Below are positions 1 through 7,317 of a stretch of DNA of 9,589 bases, one piece after another. The first letter of the stretch is position 1; each line of letters opens with the position of its first letter. The DNA lies in NCBI GenBank assembly GCA_964394085.1, contig CAYMWF010000136.1, positions 1 through 9,589 on the forward strand. The letters run 5' to 3'. A program made the translations under genes and the position numbers. The stretch comes from CAYMWF01 sp964394085 [NCBI: uncultured Gemmatimonadota bacterium] (GTDB taxonomy: Bacteria > GCA-2686955 > CAYMWF01). The notes under the pieces are model-generated. The model ran no database searches and was not told the DNA's origin. It saw only the letters and a list, made by a program, of their open reading frames with translations.

Positions 1-442
1 CGTTCTCGACCAGGTCGATGAATCCGAACAAGGGTAAATCAAGTGTTTCTCCTGTTCTTGTGTCTACGATTGGGACTTCGAATTTTAACTCTACTCCATT
101 CGGTTTACGGGAATTGTACTGCTCGGCATACAGAGAAAGCAGGATTTTGCCTTTCTTGAGGAGTACATCCTTGGTTTCAAAACCTTTGTATATCACCATG
201 GGCCTCGGGTCCATTGTCCTGGCATACCAGTCAGCCTGGAATGTCCGAATAAGGTCTTCCTCATTGACCTTAATTCCGGCTTTTTTCTTTTCGTGAAACC
301 AGGCCAGGGCAGAATGAATACATGTTCCGAATACCAGAGCAGAGGAGATAAAGGGTTTTGGAAGCTTGTCTATGTATTGGAACCGGTATTTAAGAGGGCA
401 GGAGAGGTACAGATTGATCCGGCTGATGCTCAAATATTCCAT
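1..442 (-). CDS. RecB/AddB-like PD-(D/E)XK nuclease, N-terminal 147 residues (cut by window edge)
   Basis: The reading frame starts at ATG 442-440 and stays open to the left edge, so the C-terminus is missing. Seen: an opening with S5, S7 and R8, then C15-P16-L17-K18-Y19 and Y23-I24, followed by G39-T-C-I-H43, a Phe-Glu-Val-Pro-Ile strand at 121-125, and G140-F-I-D143 near the edge. Known: this order (Cys-Pro...Tyr opening, Gly-x-x-(Val/Ile)-His, Gly-x-Ile-Asp) is that of the PD-(D/E)XK nuclease domain of RecB and AddB C-termini and of Cas4-like and phage exonucleases. H43 and D143 would be metal-site residues. The Glu-x-Lys motif should lie beyond the edge. The ATG directly follows the TAA of the upstream gene, with a GGAGG eight bases before it, so the two are almost certainly co-translated. 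A DNA end-processing or recombination role is inferred. No helicase domain can be seen in this part. Confidence 0.85.
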   Translation of the reverse strand, partial: MEYLSISRINLYLSCPLKYRFQYIDKLPKPFISSALVFGTCIHSALAWFHEKKKAGIKVNEEDLIRTFQADWYARTMDPRPMVIYKGFETKDVLLKKGKILLSLYAEQYNSRKPNGVELKFEVPIVDTRTGETLDLPLFGFIDLVEN

Positions 443-850
443 TTAAGCACCCTCCGAGCCCTTGAGCAATTCTTCGATCTTGCTGCTTGCCTGAGCTTTG
501 GTTACATCGGTAAGCACCTTGACGCTGAAAGACTCTTTCAGAAGCTCGTGGGCGGCATCACCTTCGATTCCCTGATCTGCCAGGAGACGGAAGATATACT
601 GTTTCTGCGGATCGGTCATTGGTGCGCCGTTGCCCTGGGAAGGACCAGTCCCTTTCATGTGGTTAGGGCTATCCTGGGTAGAAGAGGCACTCGGTGCCCC
701 GTTCAAGTTGGATTCAACCACCTCCTTCAGTTTTCGGTAACATCCCGCGATATCGTCGCTGCTTTCCAGTTCGGCAGTAAGGGCAAGACCCTTGCTGGAG
801 TAGTCGGGAAGCCCGACTTTCATTGAATAGCTCAGCTCTTTCAGTCTCAT
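443..850 (-). CDS. Small conserved-type protein (135 aa) with helical C-terminal domain, partner of the nuclease
   Basis: I chose ATG 850-848 because AAAGGAG lies seven bases upstream; the longer in-frame extension to 1057 has no ribosome site and reads like non-coding sequence. The protein has three parts: an N-terminal segment (1-50) predicted as strand then helix, with an acidic patch at E27-D33; a Gly/Pro/Ser/Asn-rich linker (51-77); and a compact helical C-terminus (78-132) opening with T79-D-P-Q-K. From memory, similar short C-terminal domains follow low-complexity linkers in uncharacterised phage-type replication or recombination proteins, but I cannot name a family. There is no signal peptide, membrane segment or catalytic motif. 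It abuts the nuclease gene with zero intergenic bases, which suggests an accessory or DNA-tethering partner. That role is inference. Confidence 0.75.
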   Translation of the reverse strand: MRLKELSYSMKVGLPDYSSKGLALTAELESSDDIAGCYRKLKEVVESNLNGAPSASSTQDSPNHMKGTGPSQGNGAPMTDPQKQYIFRLLADQGIEGDAAHELLKESFSVKVLTDVTKAQASSKIEELLKGSEGA

Positions 851-864
851 GATAGACTCCTTTG
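848..864 (-). promoter_or_regulatory. Ribosome binding site and start of the 135-aa gene
   Basis: On the minus strand AAAGGAG lies seven bases before ATG 850-848. It is the only strong Shine-Dalgarno match in the frame, and it sets the start well inside the longest open frame, which would begin at 1057. Confidence 0.75.
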
Positions 865-1013
865 TGAATGGGTGTGAAAAATGACGAATGAACATACACT
901 TCTTATGGTAAGGGAGTCTCAGGAGACGGAAAGAAGGGAGGAGTTGGTGGGAAGAGCAGTTTTGTCCTGTGTGGGAGTGGAAAAGATTCTTTAGACGGGG
1001 AATAAATTGTAGA

Positions 1014-1029
1014 GTGCCATCGATGGCAC
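1014..1029. promoter_or_regulatory. Perfect 16-bp palindrome, candidate operator
   Basis: GTGCCATCGATGGCAC is identical to its own reverse complement. It lies between divergent transcription units, two bases from a minus-strand TACAAT (1011-1006) and about 50 bases upstream of the plus-strand -35 candidate. A dyad of this length with no loop fits a dimeric repressor or activator site better than a terminator. No regulator gene lies in the window, so the protein that would bind it is unknown. Confidence 0.45.
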
Positions 1030-1080
1030 AACGGCTGCAGAAAGAGGCAATTTTCACATTTCAATTGAAACCGATTACCA

Positions 1081-1109
1081 TTGACTTTCTTTGCATTTCG
1101 CAGTAATAT
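1081..1109 (+). promoter_or_regulatory. Candidate sigma-70 promoter for the secreted-protein cluster
   Basis: TTGACT at 1081-1086 (5 of 6 to the -35 consensus) is followed after 17 bases by TAATAT at 1104-1109 (4 of 6 to the -10). Initiation near 1116 would give a leader of about 43 nt before ATG 1159. Promoter rules in this organism are unknown, so the assignment rests on consensus and position alone. Confidence 0.45.
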
Positions 1110-1158
1110 CTTTTTATTAGGTTCTCCTTATAAATGGGTTTGCTGAATGGAGGTTCCC

Positions 1159-4100
1159 ATGGGCAGATTATTCCCTGAGCGGTTCGACTCGATTTTTCCC
1201 TTCAATGCGTGGAACCAAAGGCCTACCTTAATTAACAGCCGGGGTTTGTTTCCTATGTTCCTTATTGTTGTTCTGGCTATCCTGCCTTCTGAACACCTTT
1301 GCGCGAAGAATTATATTTTGAATGGAGATTTTGAAAATCTTGGGGTTCCTTCCGAGTATGCAAACAAGGAAAAATGGAGCAGTGATTTCAGTTATGTCAT
1401 AGATACATCGACCATGTACAGTGGAAAACAGTCCTTGAAGGTTTCAAACATCTATAACGGTACCGTTTTTAGCTATCCCTACGATCCTCCCGACCTGGAT
1501 AAGCATAAGTTCTATATCTATCAAAGAGATAAGGACGGAGGGGGGCATGAGAACTACAACAGGATGGGAGTGGAATTCGGCGGCTTCCTCAGGCTCGGAT
1601 CGCTTCCGTCCGCAACTGCAGAGCTCGTACTGACCCTCAACATATATGAAGGCGCAGAATACACCCTGTTCGAATCGATCCAGCTGACCGATACCGACTT
1701 TATCGAACTGGAGACGGACGTATGGCAGCATTTCTCCACGAAACTTTGGCTCGATGATACGGATGATGAAAAGGATTACTTTTATAATTTCACAATGACC
1801 TCGTCCGGAAACAACACCAACGCATTCACACTGTATATCGACGATTTCTACATCCTGCCCAACCTGATCGACAACGGCGACTTCAGCCACACATCGGCAG
1901 ACCACGATTTCAATCTCAACACTGAGATAGTCCAGAGCGCAGAAATCGAAAACGATACCCTGACTATTGAAGTATTGAGAGAGTACAACGAGAAAGCGAC
2001 ATTCGGGAAGACCATAATGACATACAAACCGGGAATCATCAATTTCCCGGCCGATATTCTCGATCCATACGCCGACTTTAATAATGTTCTCGATTTTTCA
2101 TACAGACTCAAGCTGGCGGATCAGAACGAAGAGGTCGGCCAGAGCGTGGTGAGTGCAACCGTGTGGTGCAAGGATCTGCCGGGCAAGAAAGACAGGACGA
2201 CCACCATTACACCGTTCAACAACTACATTACATCCTGGGGAACTGGAAGGGAGTGGGATACCTACTCTGCCCTGATCCATAATCCGGAAGAATTCAACGG
2301 GACTGACGAACGGAAAATCAATTTCTGTTTCAATCACGGGTGCGTGAACAGCATATCGGGTGAGGAGGACGAAGTCGAATATTACACGTATAAAATCGAT
2401 GATATAAGCATAATGGAGATCGTGCCCCATTTCCCTGAGATCCCGACAGATTCGATCTTCGCCCGGATCCGTCCGTCCGTTAATATCGAAAATCCAGACT
2501 ACCCGGGTCAGCTTTCAACGAAATTCATAGACGTGGATATAACCTGGAAGACCGATGTTCCTTCCCGGGGCGGTTATGTTCTTTTCTATCACGGAACTGA
2601 GGAAGAATCAGCGCACGAAGATATGGGATACATCCCCAAAACGGTTCACCGGGTCCGGCATCGTCTCGAGAACAAGGAGAACGGCATCGCGGATTACGAT
2701 TTCCGGATAAGAAGCTGCGGAATGGAGCGAGGTTACAGCCAGACGGATAAAATCGACCTGCAGAATCCGCCTGATTTTCTGGTGGACGGTAGCCAGGAGT
2801 TCGGATTCAGCTCTCCGGTTGAACCGGCACAGGGGAAACCTGTACCCGTCCGCTTCGGAGTGCCGCTGCCCATGGAGACTCTGAGCGACGAGTCGAATTT
2901 CTGGCTCCGAAAGAAATCCACCGGCAATTGGGAAGATGCCTATTGCCAGACGAAAATCCTCTCCCACTGGTTCGATCACTTCAAGGAGCCGGCAAGCAAC
3001 AAGCATTTCGCCCGGGGCATCAAGTGGCTCCTGCTTTCGTTCCTGTGGGAAGACGGATACGATTACCGAATCAGACTGAAAGACGAGCCCCGCTCGTGGA
3101 CCAAGGACGACTTTATCATACAATCCGGCAGTGAAGACTATTACACGGTCTCGAACATGAATTCTATTATCCCTCTCGAATTCAAGGTTCCCGATACAAA
3201 TGAAGGGGGAGAGGGATATATCCTCTATGATCTGAAGTACAACGATAACGATGTTTTGACAAACGAAAATATTCGTGCATTCGTTCATATCGATGGTGAA
3301 TCCTCGCCCTCCGTCGGTGAAGTAGAAAGCGTCGAAGTAATCTACAACGGCGAAATATGCGGTATAATCGAGGTCACATTGTCCCACCCGGACGTACCGG
3401 GCGACGAACCTCTTTATACGATTGTCAGAATAACCGTATATAAAAAACAGCCTTACATCCTGTTCGACTATTCGATCCACAATGATTCGAAATCGCGAAT
3501 GCTGGAAAAATCCGGACAGGGAGAGTTCTACTTCACCATCACCCGAATGTTTTTAGAAGTCAACGTCGATACCCAAAACGCATCCAGTAATCTGAAGTAT
3601 AAATTTGGTGATGAATCCGAAGGCTTCCTCAGTTCGGTTTCTTCCGGAAACAGCATCTATCTTCTGCAGGAAGGTAAAGAATCTCTACACCCGGTGATTA
3701 ATCCGGAAGGTGTGACATACGATTTCTTCTGGTCTGAGAACGGCGATGAACCAGTTGAAGATATCGCTGACGGTTGGTTCGGCATTTATGATACAGAGAG
3801 TACGGGTTTGGCTCATCAGGTTTTTGCCGGAATTCCGAACTTCTCTGCACAGTTCCCGATCGAACTGCATCTGGAAAAATACAGTCTCAACAAGACTGTA
3901 CTTAACCTCGAATTCGTACCGGGTGACTCATCCGCTACTTCTCCAACCTCACCGGATATTACGGCAAAGCTCCCTTACAGCTCCCGCATCTCCTATCAGA
4001 ACGTCTTCCTCTTCTTTGCCGATCAACAATCAACCCCCGAATTCTCCGACGATTACATGCCGTTTTTCAATGATCCGCCCCTCGCAATCTTCCCGCCTTC

Positions 4101-5379
4101 ATACTACAAAGACACCGGTGTATTCGGCCCGTTGGTTCCAGAAAGTTCCTTCAGTGATCAAGACAGCCCGCCCGATGAAGAGGAGGTAGCCGAGCTTTTC
4201 GCATACTACCAGAATAATTTTGTGAAAGCGGAGAGTTCAACCGAAGGGATATTCACCATCGGTTACACTGATCCTGACGAACACGAATATAATAAAAAAG
4301 GCTTTGGCAAGGAGTACTGGCAGGAATACAGAATATCCGACCATCGCGCTCATATCGTGAGCAACGAGTACGAAATCGGATCCGTTTTCGGCAGGCTTGG
4401 AAACATACTGAAAGATAGCGACTCTCAACGTGATCTCTATTATAGAGCTGCCCGGCGGGAGGGTATATACCTGCTCGACAGGATATTCCACTGGACGCCG
4501 TACCAAGATGTGCGCCAGTACAACCGGGATGACTGGCTGCCCCGTGGGATCCCTCACCATCATTGGACCGGGGTGCATGTAAGGGGATACGACGCCGGCC
4601 ACTGCCAGGGCATCCCCATCCTGGACTGGTACTACGGCAACACGGGTGATCGCGATGCCCTTGACATGATGACAAGCTTCGCAGATGCCATCTGCATCAG
4701 CGAGGCAGAGAAATTCAAGTCGAAAGACCAGTACCAGATGGGCGGACTGGAACGCCATCTCGGTTGGCCGCTGTACACCCTTGTCCAGGCCTATAACGCA
4801 ACCGGTGACCCGTATTATATCCTCAATGCAAAAACGCTCGTGGACAGGGCGGATTCCTTCCTGATTGCATGCCCGAACTGCGTCTCCGGGATCAAGTGCT
4901 ACACCCGACTCATCAAGACGGACGGACAAGGAGCCCCTCTTCCACTTGGTCCTGATCTGGATGAAGACGAGGAATTCAAATACGCTCCTGTTCTCGGTGG
5001 TGAAACCTTCACGACAGCGATTCTGAACCAGGCTGTGGCCAAGTATCACGAGACCACGGGCGAAACCGCCGCCGCTGTACAATCAGAAACGGTAGGGATG
5101 TTCCTAAAGAGTTTGTATGTTGATTCTGAAAATAGATTTTATAGTGATAGTTATCACACCGACCAGCCTGACGATTCCAATGTCAATCTTATTCTCGTAT
5201 CTCCAGCCCTTCAATACATCGGTTCTGAAAAACCAAACCTATCGTTTGATATCTTCGCCGACCAACTCATCAAAGATTACAACGATGATGTTACGAATGA
5301 TCCACCAACAGGTGAAATGAAGCAATATGGGCAGATAACAAACTTCATTCTGGATTTTATGAAATACCATGAAGAGTAG
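1159..5379 (+). CDS. Secreted multidomain PcRGLX/YetA-like (rhamnogalacturonan-lyase-like) protein, 1406 aa
   Basis: ATG 1159 is preferred over the in-frame ATG 1147 because GGAGG (1149-1153) lies five bases before it; the earlier ATG overlaps that site. Residues 29-49 form a hydrophobic segment ending L-C-A, a probable signal peptide with an unusually long n-region. Two repeated modules follow, each opening with an Asn-Gly-Asp-Phe motif (about 50-234 and 235-420), like carbohydrate-binding jelly-rolls. An Fn3-like domain lies at about 421-535. A RIFT-barrel-like domain (about 545-670) contains V562-P-V-R-F-G-V-P-L-P. A beta-sandwich spans about 672-955 and a helical toroid about 970-1406, with N1069-E-Y-E, H1133-H-H-W and E1198-R-H. 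This barrel, sandwich and alpha/alpha-toroid order is that of PcRGLX/YetA-like proteins, the family of exo-rhamnogalacturonan lyase. No dockerin, sorting domain or anchor is seen at the end. Lyase activity and exact substrate are inferred. Confidence 0.8.
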   Translation: MGRLFPERFDSIFPFNAWNQRPTLINSRGLFPMFLIVVLAILPSEHLCAKNYILNGDFENLGVPSEYANKEKWSSDFSYVIDTSTMYSGKQSLKVSNIYNGTVFSYPYDPPDLDKHKFYIYQRDKDGGGHENYNRMGVEFGGFLRLGSLPSATAELVLTLNIYEGAEYTLFESIQLTDTDFIELETDVWQHFSTKLWLDDTDDEKDYFYNFTMTSSGNNTNAFTLYIDDFYILPNLIDNGDFSHTSADHDFNLNTEIVQSAEIENDTLTIEVLREYNEKATFGKTIMTYKPGIINFPADILDPYADFNNVLDFSYRLKLADQNEEVGQSVVSATVWCKDLPGKKDRTTTITPFNNYITSWGTGREWDTYSALIHNPEEFNGTDERKINFCFNHGCVNSISGEEDEVEYYTYKIDDISIMEIVPHFPEIPTDSIFARIRPSVNIENPDYPGQLSTKFIDVDITWKTDVPSRGGYVLFYHGTEEESAHEDMGYIPKTVHRVRHRLENKENGIADYDFRIRSCGMERGYSQTDKIDLQNPPDFLVDGSQEFGFSSPVEPAQGKPVPVRFGVPLPMETLSDESNFWLRKKSTGNWEDAYCQTKILSHWFDHFKEPASNKHFARGIKWLLLSFLWEDGYDYRIRLKDEPRSWTKDDFIIQSGSEDYYTVSNMNSIIPLEFKVPDTNEGGEGYILYDLKYNDNDVLTNENIRAFVHIDGESSPSVGEVESVEVIYNGEICGIIEVTLSHPDVPGDEPLYTIVRITVYKKQPYILFDYSIHNDSKSRMLEKSGQGEFYFTITRMFLEVNVDTQNASSNLKYKFGDESEGFLSSVSSGNSIYLLQEGKESLHPVINPEGVTYDFFWSENGDEPVEDIADGWFGIYDTESTGLAHQVFAGIPNFSAQFPIELHLEKYSLNKTVLNLEFVPGDSSATSPTSPDITAKLPYSSRISYQNVFLFFADQQSTPEFSDDYMPFFNDPPLAIFPPSYYKDTGVFGPLVPESSFSDQDSPPDEEEVAELFAYYQNNFVKAESSTEGIFTIGYTDPDEHEYNKKGFGKEYWQEYRISDHRAHIVSNEYEIGSVFGRLGNILKDSDSQRDLYYRAARREGIYLLDRIFHWTPYQDVRQYNRDDWLPRGIPHHHWTGVHVRGYDAGHCQGIPILDWYYGNTGDRDALDMMTSFADAICISEAEKFKSKDQYQMGGLERHLGWPLYTLVQAYNATGDPYYILNAKTLVDRADSFLIACPNCVSGIKCYTRLIKTDGQGAPLPLGPDLDEDEEFKYAPVLGGETFTTAILNQAVAKYHETTGETAAAVQSETVGMFLKSLYVDSENRFYSDSYHTDQPDDSNVNLILVSPALQYIGSEKPNLSFDIFADQLIKDYNDDVTNDPPTGEMKQYGQITNFILDFMKYHEE

Positions 5380-5390
5380 GAAGAATAATG
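5377..5390 (+). promoter_or_regulatory. Ribosome binding site overlapping the upstream stop codon
   Basis: The TAG stop of the lyase-like gene (5377-5379) supplies the first bases of AGGA (5378-5381), six bases before ATG 5388. Termination and initiation are therefore physically linked, which supports a single operon. Confidence 0.6.
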
Positions 5391-7121
5391 AACTACAGAA
5401 CCTTCTCACTAATTACCCTTGTTGCTATTTATTCATTGATCTATTTCATTCCAACGTGCTTTGCGGATATCTATCCTTTATGTCCATTTACCGATACCAC
5501 AATCCAGGACATGATCGACGCAGCAGAAGAGGGTGATACAGTTTTAGTTGCGCCCGGTATATATACGGGTGAAGGCAATAGGGATATTTCTTTTCACGGC
5601 AAGGATATCGTCCTTCTTTCCGAGGATGGTCCTGAGCATACAAAGATCGATTGTGAGGAGTTGGGGAGAGGATTCCACATCTACTCTGGAGAGAGTGCGG
5701 ATGCTGTAATCTCTGGCTTCACAGTAATAAACGGTTTTGCTGACAATAGAGGTGCATCTATATACATTTCAAACTCAGCTCCGTTAATCGACAACTGTTA
5801 TATTTTTTCTGGGTTCAGCCCTAATGGTGGCGCTGGTATTTGTTTAGAATCAAGTTCTTCAGTGATAGATAGCTGTTACATTTCTGGATGTTATCGTAGA
5901 GCTATCTATTCGGAGTACTCGAATAACTTAATTATAAATTGTTTGATTCAGGATAACAGTTCTATGAATCGGGGTGCCGGTCTATACTTATATCGGACGA
6001 TTGTAACAGTACATGACTGCGTAATCGCCGACAATATTATCGATGCCTGGAGTGGAGACGCCCAGGGAGGCGGAATATACAGCTATAAATCCGACATAAT
6101 GGTGGAGCGGTGCGAGATAACGAACAACAGGTGCGAAGGGGGTTCGATCGCCAGTGTGGAGGGTGGCGGGATATACTGTGAGGAAAGAACCGCGATAATT
6201 TCGGAATGTCTCATTTCCGATAATTCAGCGGAAAAAGGAGGGGGCATCTTTGTGGATGGGAACGATTACACCTGTATTGCTAGTTGCGATATTCGGGATA
6301 ACTGGACGACCCGATATTATGGCGGTGGAATGCGTTTGGGCTATTCTTCAGATGTACTCATCACAGACTGCCTGGTTTCGGGAAATTATGCCGTCACTCA
6401 GGGCGGCGGTCTGATTGTTTATTACTTAGGGCAGCTTGAGATCAAAGGATGCACTTTCATTATGAATGTCGCAGGGGAATACGGCGGGGGTATACGGAGT
6501 GAAAATCCCGACTATGGTAATTGTGAAAACATTATCGTAAGAAACAATATTCCGGATCAGATAGTCGGCGCCCCCGACATTGCCTGGTCCAACATAGAAA
6601 ACGGATGGCCCGGTGAGGGCAACATCGACGAAGACCCTCTCTTTGTAGCACCAGAATACGGCGATTACCGTCTGCTATGGGGCTCTCCTTGCATAGATTC
6701 AGGCAACCCTGACTCGCTTGACCTAGACGGCACCAGGAGCGATATGGGAGCTTTCAGCTTCGACCAGTCGAAAGAGCTGATCGTTTATCTGTCGCCCGAA
6801 ACCGGTGAGATCGTACCCGGAGAGACAGGGCAGGTGAAGTACACGGTCTGTAATTCGTTTCCTTCCGAAAAGAGCTTCGGAACTGCAGCCGGAGTGCGGC
6901 TCCCGGACGGCTCGCTCTGGCCGGGCAATCCCCTCGAAGAGCCGTTCTACACGTCGATCGCCCCGTTGAGCAACCTCGTAAGCGAGTTCGAGTACAGGGT
7001 TCCGATGGGTTGGGTTCCCGGAACCTACTCCCTTGCCACCGGGGTCGGATATCGGGGTCGAGTTTTCGACCTGGATCATTTCGAGTTTAAGGTGGTTGAA
7101 GACTCGACGGATATTCGCTGA
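5388..7121 (+). CDS. Secreted right-handed parallel beta-helix protein with C-terminal Ig-like domain, 577 aa
   Basis: The start lies 8 bases after the lyase-like stop, and AGGA of its ribosome site overlaps that stop (5378-5381), so translation is coupled. A signal peptide is likely, with a hydrophobic run and cleavage after C-F-A26. Residues 37-90 form the N-terminal cap typical of these proteins (G-D-T-V-L-V-x-P-G-x-Y). The helix (about 60-430) has recurring coil turns. The first four are irregular (R-G-A, G-G-A, Y-R-R, R-G-A); six later ones carry Gly-Gly-Gly before an aliphatic pair. The helix closes with S433-P-C-I-D-S-G. An all-beta Ig-like domain (about 462-577) follows, resembling adhesion or spacer modules of secreted bacterial proteins. 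Known beta-helix proteins include pectate lyases, epimerases and adhesins; the Pbl/NosD-type repeat does not decide between them. A role alongside the upstream lyase is inferred from the operon. Base composition shifts inside the gene near 6000. Confidence 0.85.
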   Translation: MNYRTFSLITLVAIYSLIYFIPTCFADIYPLCPFTDTTIQDMIDAAEEGDTVLVAPGIYTGEGNRDISFHGKDIVLLSEDGPEHTKIDCEELGRGFHIYSGESADAVISGFTVINGFADNRGASIYISNSAPLIDNCYIFSGFSPNGGAGICLESSSSVIDSCYISGCYRRAIYSEYSNNLIINCLIQDNSSMNRGAGLYLYRTIVTVHDCVIADNIIDAWSGDAQGGGIYSYKSDIMVERCEITNNRCEGGSIASVEGGGIYCEERTAIISECLISDNSAEKGGGIFVDGNDYTCIASCDIRDNWTTRYYGGGMRLGYSSDVLITDCLVSGNYAVTQGGGLIVYYLGQLEIKGCTFIMNVAGEYGGGIRSENPDYGNCENIIVRNNIPDQIVGAPDIAWSNIENGWPGEGNIDEDPLFVAPEYGDYRLLWGSPCIDSGNPDSLDLDGTRSDMGAFSFDQSKELIVYLSPETGEIVPGETGQVKYTVCNSFPSEKSFGTAAGVRLPDGSLWPGNPLEEPFYTSIAPLSNLVSEFEYRVPMGWVPGTYSLATGVGYRGRVFDLDHFEFKVVEDSTDIR

Positions 7122-7122
7122 G

Positions 7123-7314
7123 GTTCGGGAAGTTCGGATTCACACTGGCCGCGGAGAAGACAAAGATAACCAGCTTCATCAGTTCTATCATTTAAGGGCG
7201 GGTTCCATCCAGATCGTTCACGGTCCAGGTGAGCCATGGAGCCTGGATGATGCTCAGTATCCTCAGCCGGACCTTGAAATTGACCCAGAGTTCGGTGAAT
7301 ATATTTTGGAATAG
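7123..7314 (+). pseudogene. Orphan coding-like fragment between the two beta-helix genes
   Basis: After the stop at 7119-7121, a different frame stays open to TAG 7312-7314, three bases before the next ATG. It has no ribosome site or start of its own. Its last 35 or so residues look protein-like (G-P-G-E-P-W, then a Pro/Asp-rich stretch, then D-P-E-F-G-E-Y). The end loosely resembles the D-P-L-F...Y-G-D-Y segment that precedes Ser-Pro-Cys-Ile-Asp in the upstream gene, so it may be the tail of a lost beta-helix paralogue. It could equally be a chance open frame in a 196-base spacer. Confidence 0.3.
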
Positions 7315-7317
7315 CCG

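Larger units (their letters stand above)
851..1158. other. Divergent intergenic control region
   Basis: These 308 bases separate the leftward nuclease pair from the rightward secreted-protein cluster and contain no credible gene. They hold the 16-bp palindrome at 1014-1029, a 12-bp palindrome (TTTCAATTGAAA) at 1059-1070, a -10-like TACAAT on the minus strand at 1011-1006, and a plus-strand promoter candidate at 1081-1109. The stretch from about 915 to 960 is purine-rich on the plus strand, so the leader of the leftward transcript would be pyrimidine-rich there. If transcription starts near 999, that leader is about 150 nt long. Confidence 0.6.

Noticed and set aside
293-826. Plus-strand open frame of 177 codons opposite the nuclease pair
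   Set aside because: It runs antisense across two genes that have family motifs and good ribosome sites; it has no motif and a poor start context.
908-937. GTCTC-AG-GAGAC small inverted repeat in the leader of the 135-aa gene
   Set aside because: A 5-bp stem with a 2-base loop cannot form a stable hairpin and sits in a low-complexity purine-rich stretch.
851-1057. In-frame N-terminal extension of the 135-aa minus-strand gene
   Set aside because: The extension has no ribosome site at its start and is rich in His, Ser and Cys with no domain character, while the inner ATG at 850 has a strong AAAGGAG.
1147-1158. Start of the lyase-like gene at ATG 1147
   Set aside because: The GGAGG at 1149-1153 overlaps this ATG and correctly serves ATG 1159, so the four extra residues are unlikely to be translated.
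2608-3480. Minus-strand open frame of 290 codons inside the lyase-like gene
   Set aside because: It is a shadow of the codon use of the plus-strand gene; its translation shows no domain and the sense frame carries clear family motifs.
4237-5082. Minus-strand open frame of 281 codons opposite the toroid domain
   Set aside because: Antisense shadow with no recognisable motif; the sense strand here holds the most conserved residues of the lyase-like protein.
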